In this document: in pieces, positions 60,581 through 64,000 of the stretch
Position numbering within the stretch: position 1 is the first letter of the stretch
Layout: every line of letters begins with the position of its first letter
DNA from: Kitagawia praeruptora
Taxonomy: Eukaryota; Streptophyta; Magnoliopsida; Apiales; Apiaceae
Direction: 5' to 3'
Length of the DNA stretch: 64,000 nt
Assembly (NCBI GenBank): GCA_037693485.1
Contig: CM075348.1
Span: forward strand, 125,375,609-125,439,608
The notes under the pieces: generated by a model
Databases searched by the model: none
Told to the model about the DNA's origin: nothing
Seen by the model: only the letters and a program-made list of their open reading frames with translations
Made by a program: the position numbers and the translations under genes

Positions 60581-62188
60581 TGTTAACACAAAATCACGCA
60601 AGCGCACGTGGTCACAAGTAATATAGTATTAAGTCAAGTTCGTTCCCACAGAGATCTGGTTTTTAATTCAGTATTGTACCTATGCAACAATGTATGGTTA
60701 TTATGCACTGCTAAGACAATTAACAATAATGGGTTTTATAAACTAAATTAACTAAGAAGTAAACTAACAACTAAGAATTAACTAACTAACGCGAATTGGA
60801 ATCGAATTACTTCTGCAAGAGAAACCATGGAATCCTAACTTCATTAAATACTTTGCTTAGATCTGACGCCTTTAATCACTATATGCAATGGTTATGATAT
60901 CTGATCGGACAACACGAAATAAGTATACGCTACTTCTCAGTATACGAATACCAAACTAAACATACATCCACAAAAGAGATAGAAGATGAATAGACACCAA
61001 TTATGCTTAGACCCTATATCTCTATAGAATTTGAAAACATAACGATTGAAGAGCAAGTTATCCATAAAGATCACACAGGGCAATATAAGTATTCTCATCT
61101 CATACTACAAATCATGTTGATAAACAATCATGAACCTATGCTAGCATGGCAAGTTCTAAATCTCAAGATCCACTTTCACTTCACAAGAGATTAACAGATT
61201 AGATGTTAGCTACGCATCTAGCAATTAAGCATAACCATACGAGGATATTAGATATACATCATACACAGATCTTTAAAGCATCAAGATACTAAAGCTCCAT
61301 AAATAAATACGTTAGAATCCCATGACAACGATTAGCTCATAATTGAACCGCTCGTCATCATGGGATCTGATGAAACCATGATAATAAACAAAGTATGAAA
61401 AAATACAAATAAACCTAAGTAATTGATATGTAATGGTTATCTCCTAATGATGATGATCTATTACAAGGGTTGGATGTGTTTATATAGGCTCTAGACATCT
61501 TCCCAACAAGAAAATACCAAATCAGAATTATAATAGAAGTACGTTTCCTAAACTGATTCTGATTTAAAAGGGAAATTCGCAGCTGTCTTTTCTTCAGATT
61601 TTCTGGAACGTTCCAGCTGCAATTTGGCCTCTGGACCACTTTAGAATGGTAGAGAATCTCGTTATCTTCGGGTGGACAGTAAGATCGCTCAAAACTGACT
61701 TCTAGAACTCAAGATATGGCCCAAACAAAATCAGAAATTCTGGCTGATTTTTCACCCGCGCACCACCAGCATCCCGCAGCGCCTGATGCGCCATATGGGT
61801 GCCTGAAGCGCCGGCCCAATCTGCCCAAACAAGGCTGGAGCGCTGGAAACAAGGCTGGGAGCCCCCGGTTTGGTCCCGTTCTGCAAAAACTGATTTTTCT
61901 TAGCTTTTTTCTCCTTTTCTTCCCGTTCCTTTTGCATGAGCTTCCGTCTTTCATTCTTAATTACTTGTATACTTCTTAGGAGTTGATATTAGCCACCATT
62001 CTTCATTCCATATCATCAATCAACTCCACAAAACGCTCCAAAAATGACAGAAACTACACCTTTAATCGATATTTCTTCAACCCTGCACAATTACACAAAA
62101 CACATCAAAACTACCACAAACTTGAGGCCAAAGCAATCAATTTAAGCCGATATGGAACGCTCCAAGTGGATATAAAATCCACTTATCA
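60581..62188 (-). repeat. 5' LTR of Athila-like element
   Basis: Starts TGTTAACACAAAATC and ends TCCACTTATCA; followed by TSD ATCTA. Confidence 0.93.
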
Positions 62189-62339
62189 ATCTATACTCAG
62201 AAATTTCTGAAATCCGTCATCGTTTCGAGTCACTCATTTTCATAGTATGATGCTAATATGGTTTCTGATTATTCATTTTCTGTTTCACTTATAGGGTACC
62301 TACATACCATTTACCTAAAGTTAGGGTTAATACAATTTA

Positions 62340-62527
62340 GGGTTAATACAATTTATATAATACAATTTAAGTACTGTATCATTTCTAAAGTTAGGGTTAA
62401 TACAATTTATATTTGTATAATTTATATTATAAAATTCAATTTGAAAAGAAAAAATTATATAATTGTGTTTGACTTTATATTAAAAGTGATATGGGCAAAA
62501 AATAAGTCATTATAAGGACACATTTAA
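62340..62527. other. AT-rich junction with repeated AGTTAGGGTTAATACAATTT
   Basis: The string GGGTTAATACAATTT occurs near 62322, 62340 and 62395, which blurs the right end of the outer solo LTR. No gene. Confidence 0.5.
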
Positions 62528-62997
62528 TGTGACATTAATTAAACCTAAATTGGTCCAAGGTCAAAGTCCATTAATGAGGCCCAAAATGTTAATTAAATAT
62601 TAAATTCGTATTAAATAATTCAACTGATGATAAGACTCTAATATTGAGTCCAAAAGGGAGCCAAATCCTTCAAAGAGTAGCCCCCAAGATACCTAAGTCC
62701 AATGGGAATCAACCTTCCCCATGGAAGGATCCATAATTCCACCAAAAGTAGGTGACTTGTCCACCAAGTCTCCAAATCCTACTCTAACTCCAAGGCACCC
62801 AACGCCTATATAAAGGGTCTGACCCCTCATTCTCAGAACTACGTTTTTTGGCCTGATTCTTGGTAATTGCAAGATACGTAGGCATCTTATGAGGATAGAT
62901 TGAGTCACGAGACACTTGATCAACCATTAAAGCTCGAAGCTCTCAAACCCTAGCAACCAATACGTAATAAATACATCGTAGTTTTTATTCCAAAACA
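62528..62997 (+). repeat. Probable 5' LTR of Tat-like Ty3/gypsy element
   Basis: Candidate LTR starting TGTGACATTAATTAAACC and ending CCAAAACA, just before a primer-like sequence TTTGGCATCGTCTGTAG, which resembles the TGGCGCCGTCTGTGGG primer site of Tat-lineage elements. TATATAAAGG at about 62812 is a good TATA box. The start is less secure than the end, and the partner LTR is not in the window. Confidence 0.55.
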
Positions 62998-63030
62998 TTT
63001 GGCATCGTCTGTAGTAAGCGAATATCAACC

Positions 63031-63680
63031 ATGGTTACCACACGGAGAATACTAGTATTTTCAGAAACCACCACCAGCACTACCACACCCCCGATCACGG
63101 AACAAGTGCCCCCAAGAGCGGGCTCCCAACCTCTGATCGCTCAGCCCCAAGGGACGGATCCCCAAGGGACCGTAGCTCAAACTCAAGGATCATTACCTCC
63201 CGTGATGAATCCCTCTAGCCAAGGGACTAATCCCCTTCAGATGATAGTTTCCCCACTTGGAGGCCGCTCTTTTCCCCCCTGGAGCCCAAATCTCTACCAT
63301 GGTGAATCCTGCAAGTACGAACCCGATGTATATATGGGTTACCTAACTACCCCGTGTATCAAGCTGGACCAAGCGGTCACGCCCTTCGAATACATGAGCC
63401 ATACCAGCCTTCGTACTAGAGGCTTAGGACTCGACCAAGGCTAGTGATACCGCGATTACTCGGAGGAGAAGGATAGAGATAAAGCCCCAAAGAGGCAATG
63501 CGTAAGCAGGGAGCATGGAAGGTATTCCCGGAAAGCTCATGATGGGCCGCCCATGACTACCATAGAGGGAATCAAAGCTCATGATGCCGACATTCAAAAG
63601 TTGAAGGATGACATAGCAAGGGAGCAGCAAAGGCAGAATCGCCCCCTCCAAGGTCAGGAGAGATTCCCTTTGTCGACTTA
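63031..63680 (+). pseudogene. Decayed gag start of Tat-like gypsy element
   Basis: ATG at 63031, about 34 bp after the LTR, opens MVTTRRILVFSETTTST with a Pro/Gln/Thr-rich N-terminus, typical of Tat-lineage gag leaders. The frame stops with TAG-TGA at 63442-63447. It then stays open in the same frame as YRDYSEEKDRDK...IQKLKDDIAREQQRQNRP, a charged coiled-coil segment also seen in such gags, to a stop at about 63680. No capsid core is reached before the element is cut at about 63827. Confidence 0.6.
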
Positions 63681-63826
63681 GAAAGGTCGTCAAGGAAAGA
63701 AAGGAGGACTGAGGGTCCTAGGAACGAGACTACTAGGACATAGATCCCGAAGACTGATCCCAAAGAACTGATGCAACTAGGAAATCCTGATGATCCGACC
63801 CCTCCATTCATTGAGGAGGTGATGAA

Positions 63827-64000
63827 TCTATACTATATAAAAGACGAAACATTAAAAGTTTTGGTACCTGTTTTTTGGTACCTATTTTTTGGTACTTCGT
63901 GAATTTACTTTTTTACCCTTCGTTAGAAAGAAAAATAAATACGCTTAAATAAATAATAACATAATATAGTTAATGGTAATTAGTCGATTGCCTTTTTCAC
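63827..64000 (+). mobile_element. Possible Helitron 5' end (runs off window)
   Basis: TCTATACTATATAAAAGACG begins after an A, matching the usual plant Helitron start (TC followed by an A/T-rich TATACTA-like string, inserted between A and T). It interrupts gag-like sequence. GGTACCTGTTTTTTGGTACC repeats follow. The 3' hairpin and CTRR end lie outside the window, so this is only a candidate. Confidence 0.4.

Larger units (their letters stand above)
55864..62188 (-). mobile_element. Non-autonomous Athila-like Ty3/gypsy element
   Basis: A 6.3-kb element with perfect TSD ATCTA (55859-55863 and 62189-62193) and LTRs of 1609 and 1608 bp (TGTTAACACAAAATC...ATCCACTTATCA on the plus strand). The primer site matches tRNA-Asp as in Athila elements, and the tract GTTTAAGTTTGGGGGTG on the minus strand beside the 3' LTR is the Athila-type polypurine region. 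The sequence GGGAGGCAACCCACG near 59335 (minus strand) is also typical. The interior holds only one ORF. About 13 LTR differences by eye mark it as recent. No pol exists, so it depends on a helper. Confidence 0.88.
5682..62334 (-). mobile_element. Solo LTR of giant-LTR gypsy family, split by nested insertions
   Basis: The LTR begins TGTGACGCCCC at 5682, like the gypsy LTRs at 23016 and 32554, and ends GTTAGGGTTAATACA at 62334, against TTAGGGTTCTTACA in those LTRs. A 5-bp repeat ATTTA flanks it at 5677-5681 and 62335-62339. Its own sequence is 5682-7753, 46108-46252, 54993-55863 and 62194-62334, about 3.2 kb, close to the 3.64 kb of the intact relatives. Shared layout includes a GAGCTxxxATxGCTCA-type segment near 6127 and ATACCTTCTTGA near 55054. 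The right end is less certain because the GGGTTAATACAATTTA string recurs at about 62395. It is strongly diverged, so it is the oldest layer of the nest. Confidence 0.7.

Overview
The window is repeat-rich nuclear DNA from a flowering plant, almost certainly a eudicot. Evidence: AT-rich intergenic sequence, plant-type LTR retrotransposons (SIRE/Maximus-like Ty1/copia, chromodomain Ty3/gypsy, Athila-like and Tat-like), hAT, Mutator-like and CACTA DNA transposons, and captured exons of plant genes (chloroplast GAPA, aconitase, a receptor-like kinase). I cannot name the species. I see no intact, ordinary host gene. Coordinates were counted by hand and may be off by a base or two; boundaries set by target-site duplications (TSDs) are the firmest.

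Layout. Positions 1-5681 hold small DNA transposons: the right end of a hAT element, a Mutator-like foldback element carrying a second copy of its own family, an 847-bp hAT MITE with a perfect 8-bp TSD, a Tourist-like inverted repeat and a probable solo copia LTR. From 5682 to about 62334 everything lies inside one old solo LTR (about 3.2 kb once insertions are removed, TSD ATTTA). Three elements interrupt it: a 14.1-kb copia element on the minus strand (copia-B, 7754-46102, TSD TAACT), a CACTA transposon (46253-54989, TSD TAC) and a non-autonomous Athila-like element on the minus strand (55864-62188, TSD ATCTA). Copia-B is itself interrupted twice. Copia-A (7918-18947, plus strand, TSD GTATT) sits in its 3' LTR. 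A Ty3/gypsy element with 3.64-kb LTRs (23016-36193, minus strand, TSD TTTTC) sits in its extra ORF. That gypsy element belongs to the same broad LTR family as the outer solo LTR, so one family is both the oldest host and the youngest guest. Beyond 62528 lie the LTR and decayed gag of a Tat-like element, cut by a probable Helitron 5' end.

Functional content. Both copia elements have gag, protease, integrase, RT and RNase H regions with a few stops or frameshifts, followed by a long extra ORF where SIRE-type elements carry their env-like gene. Copia-B has eight TTCnnGAA octamers, which resemble heat-shock elements, in its LTR and seven more in the leader of the extra ORF. The gypsy element has nearly identical LTRs but keeps only the end of integrase plus a chromodomain, with a catalytic Asp replaced by Gly; about 4.9 kb of its interior has no recognisable coding sequence. 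The CACTA element shows no transposase. It carries exon-intron fragments of an aconitase gene, a chloroplast GAPA gene and a receptor-like kinase gene, plus a roughly 175-bp tandem array.
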